From contig JAUNVL010000003.1 in the NCBI GenBank assembly GCA_030537675.1, positions 1 through 64,000 on the forward strand: a stretch of 64,000 nucleotides of DNA, read 5' to 3'. Below the pieces are notes generated by a model. That model was not told the DNA's origin, ran no database searches, and saw only the letters and a program-made list of their open reading frames with translations. The number at the start of each line of letters is the position of its first letter. Position 1 is the stretch's first letter. Source of the stretch: Propionibacteriaceae bacterium. Its GTDB lineage: Bacteria > Actinomycetota > Actinomycetes > Propionibacteriales > Propionibacteriaceae. The position numbers were made by a program, and so were the translations under genes. This document shows positions 31,015-39,364 of this stretch, piece after piece.

Positions 31015-31901
31015 GCTGCTCTGGAGCGCCGCTCACCAGAGGGCAATGTGACCAGGGTGTGGGGGCAGGACGCATGATCACCCTCTGACCCCAATTCCCG
31101 CACCCTCCATGCCTGAGCGGTACTGCTCTGTCCTCTCTGGCGGATGTTCGCCAATCTCAGTTGCAGTATGAGGCGGTGAGTGGTTGGCAGGGTGCTGGCG
31201 AAACCCCCTCATGCCCCATCCCTTGGGCGCGGTGTTGGGGGCCATCAACCCCACTCCCCCAGCCGATGCCGTGCACGTTCAGTGGTTCTGGGCCACGCGC
31301 CCCCAGGTGGCCGGGAGGGGGTCTACAGGACAGGTGCCCCCGCAGTTCGGAATGAGCGACGCAGTCATCCTGACCGGGGCAGACCTTGTGAGTGGCGCCG
31401 TCTTTCTGAGCAGCGCAGTCGCGTGAACTGGTGTGTCGACGCGCCAACCGCACGGACACTCCTCCTCAACGAGACCGGAAGTAGTGAGATCAGCGGGCCG
31501 CGGGGTTCGATGGTGGTGTTTGGTTGCATGGGGGGCAGGGCACGCGTGGTGGAAGTCAGCGGTTCTGGCGCCTGCCTGACAACCAGCGGCGCCGGCGAAG
31601 GGCTCACGTAGAATCGGTGGACACGTGGCGGCAAAGACTTCGGGTGGTCGCCGCTGCCCCCGGATGATCGGCAGGTCGCGATGAGCTGCGGTCTTCTCGA
31701 GTCCTATAACTTTATAACCCCAAGTCTATTTACCGACAAGGCGATCTAACGCTATAAGTTTGTTGAATCCGGCATTGCGCTCAGATGATGACCAGTGCGA
31801 GACCAAAGTGTGGTTGAGGATGATGCTTCGTCGGCGAGTGGTTGATGCACTTCGACAAGTCACCGATACAGTTGGCTTCGTCGTCGAGAGGAAACACCAG
31901 G

Positions 31902-32921
31902 ATGGCACTGTTCTTCCGCAAACCCCGCCCGAAATCCAAAGAGGGACCCCCCACTTCCCTTCCTGAGCGAGCAGCAGACAGCGTTTCACGTGAAACGGTC
32001 GTCAAGCTCCCCGATGGGCCGCGTCGAGCGGCGTACGACCGTGAGGACGACGACTGGGGCTCAGACCTCGATAGTGAGTACGGCATCGAACTGGAGCCCG
32101 CCACTCCCCCACTCACGTTCCAGCGCCCTGACGAGCCCCGAATTTTCGTGGTCGTGAACCAGAAGGGCGGCGTGGGTAAAACCACCACTGCCGTCAACAT
32201 TGCTGCCGCGCTGGCTTTCGGCGGACTGAATGTACTGGTGGTGGACACCGACCCCCAGGGAAATGCCTCCACCGCCTTGGGTGTTGATCACGGTCCCGGC
32301 ACCCGTGGCACGTATGAGGTGCTCATGGACGAAGCCCGGATCGCTGATCTGGTGCAGCAGTCCCCCCATGCGCCGAATTTGCACGTTCTTCCGGCGGCAA
32401 TCGACCTCGCCACCGCTGAACTCGAGCTCGTGAACGAATCGGGCCGTGAATCCCGGATGAAACGCGCTCTCGCGGCTTACATCGAGGAATCCGCGGTGGA
32501 TTACGTGTTCCTTGACTGTCCGCCGTCGCTCGGTCTCCTGACCCTGAACGCTTTGGTGGCGGCAACAGAGATCATGGTGCCCATCCAGTGTGAGTACTAC
32601 GCGCTGGAAGGTGTTTCCCAGCTCGTTCGTACCATCGAGCGCGTCAAGGGGAACCTGAACGACACTTTGGAGCTCACTACGGTGGTGTTGACAATGTTTG
32701 ACTCCAGGAACAACCTCAGTCGAGAAGTTGCACGTGAAGTACGCACACATTTCGCCAAGGAGACGCTGGATGCCGAGATCCCCAGATCCGTACGGATTGC
32801 GGAGGCCCCCAGCTATGGACAGACCGTGCTGACCTACCAACCCAAGTCGACTGGTGCAGTCGCCTACGTGAAGGCAGCGGAACAAATCGCCAAGTCCATC
32901 GCAGAGGAGACGCGCACATGA
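31902..32921 (+). CDS. parA: Chromosome partitioning ATPase ParA
   Basis: This 339-residue ParA/Soj ATPase drives origin segregation with ParB and parS. It has the deviant Walker A KGGVGKTTTAVN (about 88-99), VVDTDPQGNAST, and DYVFLDCPPSLGLLTLNAL. An N-terminal extension of about 75 residues, absent from minimal ParAs, includes SVSRETV, which is the translation of an internal parS. ATG 31902 is preceded by GAGAGGAAA; 20 extra upstream codons are open but unsupported. parB overlaps its stop (ATGA). Confidence 0.95.
   Translation: MALFFRKPRPKSKEGPPTSLPERAADSVSRETVVKLPDGPRRAAYDREDDDWGSDLDSEYGIELEPATPPLTFQRPDEPRIFVVVNQKGGVGKTTTAVNIAAALAFGGLNVLVVDTDPQGNASTALGVDHGPGTRGTYEVLMDEARIADLVQQSPHAPNLHVLPAAIDLATAELELVNESGRESRMKRALAAYIEESAVDYVFLDCPPSLGLLTLNALVAATEIMVPIQCEYYALEGVSQLVRTIERVKGNLNDTLELTTVVLTMFDSRNNLSREVAREVRTHFAKETLDAEIPRSVRIAEAPSYGQTVLTYQPKSTGAVAYVKAAEQIAKSIAEETRT
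31982..31997. promoter_or_regulatory. parS centromere site inside parA
   Basis: CGTTTCACGTGAAACG is a perfect palindrome with the full core GTTTCACGTGAAAC (31983-31996). It lies 80 nt into the parA coding sequence and encodes SVSRETV. It is the stronger of the two parS sites in the window. Confidence 0.92.
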
Positions 32922-33826
32922 TGGCAGCAGCCAAGCCGCACAGTGGACTGGGCAGGGGACTGGGGGACCTGTTCGCCCGCACTGACGAAGATTCAGGCCC
33001 CGGAGCGAAGTCAGTCCCGCTCCAGGACGGCTCATACTTCGCAGAGTTGCCCATCGAGCAGGTGAATCCCAACCCCAGGCAGCCTCGGACAGTTTTTGAC
33101 GAGGATGAACTGGAGGAACTGACGGCATCCATCGCCGAATTCGGGGTTCTTCAGCCAGTCGTTGTACGTGAAGCCGGTCGCAAGCGTTTCGAGCTCGTGA
33201 TGGGAGAGAGAAGGTTCCGGGCCAGTCAGCGCGCCGGGAAGGAGACCATTCCAGCCATTGTGAGGGCCACGGAGGATGAAAGTCTTCTTCGGGACGCACT
33301 TCTGGAGAATCTCCATCGCGCTGATCTCAACCCTCTGGAGGAAGCGCGTGCGTACCAACAGTTGTTGGAAGACTTCGGATGCTCCAAGGAGGAACTTGGG
33401 AGACGGATCCACCGAAGCCGTCCCCAGATCTCCAACACCCTGAGGTTGCTCAACCTGCCTTCCAGCGTCCAGCTGAAGGTGGCGGCCGGCGTCATCTCTG
33501 CGGGCCACGCAAGGGCCCTGCTGGGTCTGGGGGATCCGCGGTCCCAGGAGATCCTGGCCGATCGGATCATTGCGGAAGGATTGTCAGTCCGAACCACCGA
33601 GGAGATCGTCGCGATGGGGGAGGGGCGGACCCCGACCAGTCGAGCGCCTCGCGGTCCCCGTCCTCCAAGTGAGCACGAAGCTGATCTCGCTCGCTCACTG
33701 AGTGATCACTTCGATACTCGCGTGAAGGTGGACATTGGCCGTGACAAAGGGAAGATCGTCATTGAATTTGCCTCGGGGGAGGATCTGGAGCGCATTCTGG
33801 CCGTGATCGACCAAAGACAGCTGTAA
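32918..33826 (+). CDS. parB: Chromosome partitioning protein ParB
   Basis: This 302-residue parS-binding CTPase has an N-terminal LGRGLGDLF segment (11-19, likely ParA contact), the CTP-binding box GERRFRASQR (96-105), and ENLHRADLNPLEEARAY, where the usual ENIQR reads ENLHR. A helix-turn-helix follows at about 154-176 and a C-terminal dimerisation domain at about 245-302. The ATG overlaps the parA stop (ATGA) and GAGGAG is upstream; a second ATG follows immediately. Confidence 0.96.
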   Translation: MMAAAKPHSGLGRGLGDLFARTDEDSGPGAKSVPLQDGSYFAELPIEQVNPNPRQPRTVFDEDELEELTASIAEFGVLQPVVVREAGRKRFELVMGERRFRASQRAGKETIPAIVRATEDESLLRDALLENLHRADLNPLEEARAYQQLLEDFGCSKEELGRRIHRSRPQISNTLRLLNLPSSVQLKVAAGVISAGHARALLGLGDPRSQEILADRIIAEGLSVRTTEEIVAMGEGRTPTSRAPRGPRPPSEHEADLARSLSDHFDTRVKVDIGRDKGKIVIEFASGEDLERILAVIDQRQL

Positions 33827-33921
33827 CCACTTATCGACTTAACCATCAGGCAATATAGCGATAAAGCCATACTGCGGTGTCCCATCCGAGGTCGTGCAGC
33901 GCATCACGGTGGAGAGCTACC

Positions 33922-34299
33922 ATGGGGGCCGTGTACGATCCGAACTTCATCGAGCCCGAAGACCTGCCGAAGATTGAGGCTGCGCTCACACGCTACCGGG
34001 TGATGGCGTGGGTGGTCGGTGTCCTGCTCGTCGTACTGGTGATGATCGGGCTACCACTGAAGTACCTGGCAGGCAATGGGCGTGTGGTGTTGTGGACCGG
34101 AGTGCCACACGGCTGGCTCTACATGGTTCTGCTCATCACGGCGTATGACCTGAGCCGTCGCGTGGGCTGGTCCATCAAATGGGTCCTGCTCATCATGGCA
34201 GCCGGAACGGTACCGTTCCTGTCCTTCGTCGCCGAGCACCACGCCACCAAGGACGTCCACAAGCGCATCGCGGCCGCAACATCAGGGGCCACCGCCTGA
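33922..34299 (+). CDS. DUF3817 integral membrane protein
   Basis: This 125-residue protein has three hydrophobic segments (about 27-50, 62-80 and 88-108), with LKYLAGNGRVVLWTGVPHGW between the first two, the DUF3817 pattern. GGAGAG lies 5 nt before ATG 33922. The 95 bp upstream contain AT-rich sequence with TATAGCGATAAAG, similar to motifs in the rsmG-parA gap. Function unknown. It is convergent with SURF1 (8-nt gap). Confidence 0.8.
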   Translation: MGAVYDPNFIEPEDLPKIEAALTRYRVMAWVVGVLLVVLVMIGLPLKYLAGNGRVVLWTGVPHGWLYMVLLITAYDLSRRVGWSIKWVLLIMAAGTVPFLSFVAEHHATKDVHKRIAAATSGATA

Positions 34300-34307
34300 C
34301 ACCTGTG

Positions 34308-35024
34308 TCAGCTGACCTCCGAGGGCTCCAAGCCTTCGACGTCGACGGGGTCAGGCCGTAGGCCACGGGCAACGACGATGCTGAAGGCGATCGCGGCGGC
34401 GGCAAAGACCCACCACTGCAGGGCGTAACCCTGGTGCATGTACGTGCCCTGCACCTCGGGCAACTTTGCCTCGGCAGCATCCAGGCCGAAACGCTGAGCG
34501 CCGTCGGTCGAGAGAGTGACGTAGCCGGCGATCAGGGGCTGAGGCCACTCCTGGACCAGTTCCTGGAGACGGAGGGTAGCGGACGAGCCGACGGGCGCAT
34601 CTGAGGGGGGAGTGAGGTTGCCCTCTTGGTCACCAGCGGTGAAGATGCCCTCGACGTCCATCGGGCCGGCGTCGGTGATGTCCACGTCGCGAGGAGTCAG
34701 ACCCAGAACGAGCGGGACGATCCGCCCGTCGCTCATTTCGAACGGGACGGCCACGCGCATGGGCCACTGCGAACCCACCAGCAGTTGGTGACCGGGCACC
34801 ACTTCACCCGTGAGCTGCACGCGACGGCCATAGACGTCGTCAATGGTGCCGTCCACGGCAACGCTCTGTGCCAACGAGACGGGCGCCTGCGCGGCTCGCT
34901 CACCGGCCACGTCCGCGATCGAGCTCTGGAACCGGGCCATCTGCCACAGGCCCATCACCACCATGCCGATGGCCACGAGAATTCCCGCGAAGATCGTCAG
35001 CCCCTGGCGGAACTTCAGGTTCAT
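34308..35024 (-). CDS. SURF1 family protein
   Basis: This 238-residue protein has the SURF1 topology of one helix at each end (about 7-25 and 203-221) and an extracytoplasmic domain between. The first helix is followed by GLWQMARFQ, and the domain has GRRVQLTGEVVPGHQLLVG. SURF1 proteins help assemble cytochrome c oxidase. The ATG overlaps the stop of the upstream ligase gene (ATGA), so they are co-transcribed. Confidence 0.87.
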   Translation of the reverse strand: MNLKFRQGLTIFAGILVAIGMVVMGLWQMARFQSSIADVAGERAAQAPVSLAQSVAVDGTIDDVYGRRVQLTGEVVPGHQLLVGSQWPMRVAVPFEMSDGRIVPLVLGLTPRDVDITDAGPMDVEGIFTAGDQEGNLTPPSDAPVGSSATLRLQELVQEWPQPLIAGYVTLSTDGAQRFGLDAAEAKLPEVQGTYMHQGYALQWWVFAAAAIAFSIVVARGLRPDPVDVEGLEPSEVS

Positions 35025-35959
35025 CGGTCGCCGCGGGCGAGGTCAACGAGCGACGAGAAGACCTGACCCAGTTTCATGCCTGCGGCATCGAATGCGAGCG
35101 GCGCGAGGGAGGTTTCCGTCATTCCGGGCGCGACGTTGGCCTCGAGGAACACGGGAGTCCCGTCTTCGGTCACCACCATGTCTGCCCGCGACATGTGGCG
35201 CAGGCCCAGAGCCTCGTGGGAGGCAACGGCAAGATCCTGGGCAGCCTTCAACGTCTCTCCCGGTAGTTCTGCCGGGGTGACGAAGCGGGTGGCACCGGCG
35301 GTGTAGCGGGCCTCGTAGTCATAGATCCCAGAGGTGGGACGGATCTCGACGGGTGGCAGTGCCCGGGGGCCGTCACCCTCATCAAGAACGGTGACGGCCA
35401 GCTCCGTCCCTTCGATGAAGTGCTCCACCACGGCGACAGGACCGTAGGCGTAGGCGCCGACGAGAGCGGTCGCCAGTGCTTCCTGGTCATGCACTTTCAG
35501 TGCGCCGAGCGCGGATCCGGAGCGTGAGGGCTTCACCATGAGCGGGTAGCGGAGCTGGTCGCCGAGAGCGTGCATGAGCGATGACGCACCCAACTCGCGG
35601 AAGATGTCGTGGGGGAGTGCCACCTGCCGTGTGACCCGCAGCCCTGCGTTGGAGACCACCTTGGTGGCGATGGACTTGTCGAAGGCGAGGCGGGACGCTG
35701 AGCCCGTGGAGCCGACGAATGGCACGCCCAGCAGGCCGAGAACCTCACGCAGGGCCCCGTCCTCACCGAGGCCTCCGTGCAGCATGGGGATCACCACGGG
35801 ATCAGGGGTGGATGTCACCACACTGACCAGTGCTGGGCCAACATCCGCTTCCACGACGTGGTGACCCTTGTCGCGGAGCGCCTGGGTGACGCGACGCCCC
35901 GACCTGAGGGACACGTCGCGCTCATGGCTCAGTCCACCAGAGATCACAATGACGGTCAT
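35021..35959 (-). CDS. D-alanine--D-alanine ligase family protein
   Basis: This 312-residue ATP-grasp ligase starts MTVIVISGGLSHERDVSLRSG, with IPMLHGGLGEDGALREVLGLLGVPFVGS (about 65-92 in the family's HGxxGEDG region), and the C-terminal metal/ligand motif FLEANVAPGMTETSL. The family forms D-Ala-D-Ala for peptidoglycan. It is shorter than typical Ddl (about 350), so it may be a paralogue rather than the main ligase. ATG 35959 matches the family start and follows AAGGAC. Confidence 0.85.
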   Translation of the reverse strand: MTVIVISGGLSHERDVSLRSGRRVTQALRDKGHHVVEADVGPALVSVVTSTPDPVVIPMLHGGLGEDGALREVLGLLGVPFVGSTGSASRLAFDKSIATKVVSNAGLRVTRQVALPHDIFRELGASSLMHALGDQLRYPLMVKPSRSGSALGALKVHDQEALATALVGAYAYGPVAVVEHFIEGTELAVTVLDEGDGPRALPPVEIRPTSGIYDYEARYTAGATRFVTPAELPGETLKAAQDLAVASHEALGLRHMSRADMVVTEDGTPVFLEANVAPGMTETSLAPLAFDAAGMKLGQVFSSLVDLARGDR

Positions 35960-35991
35960 CGAAGCATCAGTCCTTGTCAAGTGCATTCCAG

Positions 35992-37296
35992 TCAGTAAAT
36001 ATCGGCGCCAGGACCCGAGGTCTGGGGATGCTTGGCGGGTGCGGTCACGCCGAAGATGTTCAGCATGTCGAGTTCGTTGCGCACCACGTCAGCGAAGCGT
36101 TCCACGCCGGTGACGATCCGGTCCGCGGGTGGGAAGCAGTAGGAGAGCCGCGCGTTGCGTGCGCCCTGGCCGTCGGCGTAGAAGGCAGCGCCCGGGACGA
36201 AGGCGACCCGGGCGTCCACTCCGCGGGGGAGCATGGCTTGGGTGTCGATGCCCGCGGGGAGCGTCACCCAGACGAAGAAGCCACCGATCGGGTGAGTCCA
36301 TGACGTGCCGGACGGCATGTGGTCGGCGAGTGCCTTGAGCATGGCGTCGCGCCTCACCCGGTACATGTCCCGGAACAGCGCGATCTGTCCTTCCCAGTCC
36401 GAGTTCTCCAGGTAGTTGGAGATGGCGAACTGGCTGAACACGGGCGGACAGAGCGTGGCGGACTCCTGTGCCAGCACCAACTTCTCGCGCACGGCGTGCG
36501 GCGCCAACACCCAACCCACGCGGAATCCCGGCGCAAAGGTCTTGGAGAACGAACCGAGGTAGATGACGTCCTCATCCACCGAGCGCATGGCGGGCACCGG
36601 TTCGGCGTCCAGCGAGAGCAGGCCGTAGGGGTTGTCCTCCACCACCAGGATGCCCAACTCACGGCATGCCTCCAGCACTTCCAGACGCCGTTCCCACGGC
36701 TGGGTGATGCCGGACGGGTTGCTGTAGTTCGGGATGGTGTACAGGAACTTGATGCGCTTGTTCTCGGCCTGGAGCCGGCCGACGGTTTCGCGCAACGCCT
36801 GCGGATCAATCCCCGATTCATCGCTCGGGACGTGGACCACCTCGGCCTGGTAGCTGAGGAACGTGCCGATGGCCCCCACGTAGGAGGGGGATTCCGCCAG
36901 CACGACGTCACCGGGGTCGCAGAAGATGCGGGTGACCAGATCCAGGCCCTGCTGGGAGCCGGCGCTGATCATGACGTCGTCGGGATGCGCAGAAATCCCC
37001 TCCAGGGCCATGACGTCGCAGATCTGTTCCCGGATTCTGGGTTCGCCCTGCCCCGACCCGTACTGCATGACCTGCATGCCGTTGCTGGCGATCATGGACG
37101 CCATGTTGGACGCGATGTCACCCAGCGGCAGGTCCTTGATGTTGGGCATGCCGCCGGCCAGGGACACGATCTCAGGCCGGTTGGCGACGGCGAACAGTGC
37201 CCTGACCGCTGACACCTTCATGCCGTGGGTGCGTGCGGCGTACCGGTCGACGAAGCGGTCCAGGCGGGTGTCGTGGCGTGGGAACTGTGCGGTCAT
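35992..37296 (-). CDS. PLP-dependent class I/II aminotransferase
   Basis: This is a 434-residue fold-type I aminotransferase resembling 2-aminoadipate/aromatic aminotransferases (LysN type). It has LAGGMPN (about 46-52), IPNYSNPSG (188-196), Asp221 in VVEDNPYG, the PLP lysine K252 in SFSKTFAPGFRVGW, and a conserved Arg near the C-terminus (ARLSYCF). No regulatory helix-turn-helix is present. The ATG overlaps the upstream gene stop (ATGA). Substrate not determined. Confidence 0.9.
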   Translation of the reverse strand: MTAQFPRHDTRLDRFVDRYAARTHGMKVSAVRALFAVANRPEIVSLAGGMPNIKDLPLGDIASNMASMIASNGMQVMQYGSGQGEPRIREQICDVMALEGISAHPDDVMISAGSQQGLDLVTRIFCDPGDVVLAESPSYVGAIGTFLSYQAEVVHVPSDESGIDPQALRETVGRLQAENKRIKFLYTIPNYSNPSGITQPWERRLEVLEACRELGILVVEDNPYGLLSLDAEPVPAMRSVDEDVIYLGSFSKTFAPGFRVGWVLAPHAVREKLVLAQESATLCPPVFSQFAISNYLENSDWEGQIALFRDMYRVRRDAMLKALADHMPSGTSWTHPIGGFFVWVTLPAGIDTQAMLPRGVDARVAFVPGAAFYADGQGARNARLSYCFPPADRIVTGVERFADVVRNELDMLNIFGVTAPAKHPQTSGPGADIY

Positions 37297-37928
37297 TGCA
37301 TCGCTGCGTAGAACGACTCGACCAGTGATGCCAGTTGCTGGAACTCCTGCTCACTGAGGCCTGCCACGGCGATGGCCGTCTCATCGATGATGCGTGCGCA
37401 GACGGGGAGTTGGGTGTCCGCCGACATGCCACACTTCGCATCTCCGACAGCTTCGACTTCTTCGACCCGAAGGTTTGCGAGGTAGTCCTCCAGATCGTCC
37501 TCGGGGCGAGACAGGAGTAGAAGGACCTTGACGCTGCCATCCGAGTAATTGGCACGGGCGATCTCACGACCGGCCGGGGCGCTCGAAGGGCTGGCGCTCT
37601 CCCCCTTGACCATGTTGCCGACGCTCACCGGTGGTTCCAGGGGCCATGGGGGCTCCTCCTCCACCGTGGGCGTCGGGACGGCTTCGGTGCTGCCGGGCTC
37701 ACCCAGGGTGAGGCCCAGCCAGAGCGCCATGAGGAGGAGCAGGGCCACGAGGGTGAGTCCACCCACTTTGACGAGGAGGGGCATCTTTGGCGGGTCGACG
37801 GCCTGCGTCGAGTGCGCCAGGAGTTGCTCCGTGGATGGCTGGGGTACGTTGCGCCACTGCGCCGGGTCACCGAGCCCTTCGGGCTGGGCGTCGACGGGGA
37901 TGTCCTGGTTCTCGTCGGATTCGCTCAT
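37293..37928 (-). CDS. Hypothetical single-pass membrane protein
   Basis: This 211-residue protein has an acidic cytoplasmic N-terminus (about 1-50), one transmembrane helix (about 52-75) and an external domain with two cysteines (DAKCGMSADTQLPVCARI), possibly a disulfide. It lies between thioredoxin (1-nt gap) and the aminotransferase (ATGA overlap), so it is part of an operon. I do not recognise the family. Confidence 0.75.
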   Translation of the reverse strand: MSESDENQDIPVDAQPEGLGDPAQWRNVPQPSTEQLLAHSTQAVDPPKMPLLVKVGGLTLVALLLLMALWLGLTLGEPGSTEAVPTPTVEEEPPWPLEPPVSVGNMVKGESASPSSAPAGREIARANYSDGSVKVLLLLSRPEDDLEDYLANLRVEEVEAVGDAKCGMSADTQLPVCARIIDETAIAVAGLSEQEFQQLASLVESFYAAMQ

Positions 37929-37929
37929 G

Positions 37930-38250
37930 TCAGAGCAGTTCGTCGATGACCTTCTTCAAGGCGTTCTTGGATTTACCACCCGAGAGCGACTTGGCCACAC
38001 GTCCTGCCTGGAAGAACTGCAGCGTGGGCAGGCTGAGGATGCCCTGTTGGGCGGCCAGGCCGGGCTCGGCGCTGGTGTCCACCTTCACGAACTTCACCTG
38101 TCCCGCGTAGGTCTTGGCGAGTTCGTCGATGATGGGGGAAAGCTGCTTGCAGGGTGCACACCAGTCGGCCCAGTAGTCCACGACCACCAGTTCGGGTGCC
38201 ATCAACACCTCGTCGGCAAAAGTGGCTTCCCGCACGTCGGTCACTGCCAT
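37930..38250 (-). CDS. trxA: Thioredoxin
   Basis: This 106-residue thioredoxin has DYWADWCAPCKQLSPI with Cys31 and Cys34, and the conserved cis-proline in LSLPTLQFF. The active site reads WCAPC rather than the usual WCGPC, a variant seen in some actinobacteria. It lies 70 nt downstream of thioredoxin reductase, which makes a functional pair. Confidence 0.94.
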   Translation of the reverse strand: MAVTDVREATFADEVLMAPELVVVDYWADWCAPCKQLSPIIDELAKTYAGQVKFVKVDTSAEPGLAAQQGILSLPTLQFFQAGRVAKSLSGGKSKNALKKVIDELL

Positions 38251-38320
38251 ATCGGATGCTCCTTGTGTTGGGCTGGACGCTGAACCCTGTCCAGTCTAGG
38301 TCTTCGTGGAAGGTGCAGGG

Positions 38321-39274
38321 TCAGGGTGTCTGATCCATGTCGTCCAGCGCTGCCAGGTACTTCTCTGCATCCAGAGCCGCCGAACAGCCTGAGCCGGCTG
38401 CCGTGACGGCCTGCCGGTACGTGTGGTCCACGAGGTCACCGCAGGCGAAGACGCCGACAAGGTTCGTTCCGGTGGTGCCGGGCTGGGTGAGGACGTAGCC
38501 CTCGTCGTCCAGTTCCACCTGTCCCTGCACCAACTCGGAGCGGGGGTCATGACCGACGGCGATGAACAGCCCCTGCATGGGAACCTCGCGGCTCTCACCC
38601 GTGACCGTGTCGGTCAGGGTGATGGATTCGACGGAGTTCTCGCCGCCGATGCCGGACACCGTGGAGTTCCACGCGAAATCGATCTTCGGGTCACGCTGGG
38701 CGCGGCCGGCCATGATGGCGGAGGCGCGGAGTTCGTCGCGACGGTGGACCACGGTGACCTTGCTGGCGAAGCGGGTCAGGAACGTGGCTTCTTCCATGGC
38801 GGAGTCGCCGCCACCCACCACGGCAATGTCCTTGTTGCGGAAGAATGCGCCATCGCACGTGGCGCACCACGACACTCCGCGGCCGGAGAGTCGCTCCTCG
38901 TCCGGGATGCCGAGCTTGCGGTAGCCGGAGCCCATGGCGAGGATGACGGCGCGAGACTTCCACACGACGCCGTCGGAGTCGGTGACCTCCTTGACGGCGC
39001 CGGTGAGCTTCAGCTCGGTGGCGTCGTCGGTGATGATCTGAGTGCCGAAGCGTTCCGCCTGGGCGCGCATCTGCATCATGAGATCCGGCCCCATGATGCC
39101 CTCGGCGAACCCGGGGTAGTTCTCCACGTCAGTGGTGTTCATGAGAGCACCGCCGGAATCCAGTGAGCCTTCGAAGAGCACGGGCTCGAGAGCGGCGCGT
39201 GCTGCATAGATGGCTGCGGTGTAACCCGCGGGTCCTGATCCGACGATGATGACGTCGTGGATCTTCTCGGACAT
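38321..39274 (-). CDS. trxB: Thioredoxin reductase
   Basis: This 317-residue FAD/NADPH oxidoreductase has FAD motif [18 protein letters not shown] at the N-terminus, the redox-active CATC in [13 protein letters not shown], the NADPH motif [12 protein letters not shown], and the C-terminal [16 protein letters not shown]. It reduces thioredoxin in the cytoplasm. ATG 39274 is preceded by GGGAG at 7 nt. Followed by trxA. Confidence 0.95.
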   Translation of the reverse strand: MSEKIHDVIIVGSGPAGYTAAIYAARAALEPVLFEGSLDSGGALMNTTDVENYPGFAEGIMGPDLMMQMRAQAERFGTQIITDDATELKLTGAVKEVTDSDGVVWKSRAVILAMGSGYRKLGIPDEERLSGRGVSWCATCDGAFFRNKDIAVVGGGDSAMEEATFLTRFASKVTVVHRRDELRASAIMAGRAQRDPKIDFAWNSTVSGIGGENSVESITLTDTVTGESREVPMQGLFIAVGHDPRSELVQGQVELDDEGYVLTQPGTTGTNLVGVFACGDLVDHTYRQAVTAAGSGCSAALDAEKYLAALDDMDQTP

Positions 39275-39364
39275 GTGTGTTCTCCCAGTTCTTCGGCGAT
39301 GTGCCCTGCCCATCCTAGGAGGACAGGCAAGGTTCCCGCCCTTCGGCCTGCGTGAGGGCCCGGG

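Larger units (their letters stand above)
30737..31901. other. Gene-free 1.1-kb gap between rsmG and parA
   Basis: No open frame here resembles a known protein or has a convincing start. The left end is AT-rich (about 30737-30770, containing the palindrome CGATATATCG at 30745-30754) and runs into a parS site. The right end (about 31700-31780) is again AT-rich, with TATAAC repeats, and presumably holds the parA promoter. The middle is GC-rich with short C-tract repeats. Such a long gap within the par region is unusual among otherwise compact genes. Confidence 0.6.

Noticed and set aside
31157..31634. Small open frames in the rsmG-parA gap
   Set aside because: Short, Pro/Ser/Arg-rich and without ribosome binding site or recognisable family. 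Treated as non-coding.
32728..32741. GTTGCACGTGAAGT, a third parS-like site in parA
   Set aside because: It has the central CACGTGAA but lacks the last two conserved bases, so it is probably chance within a coding region.
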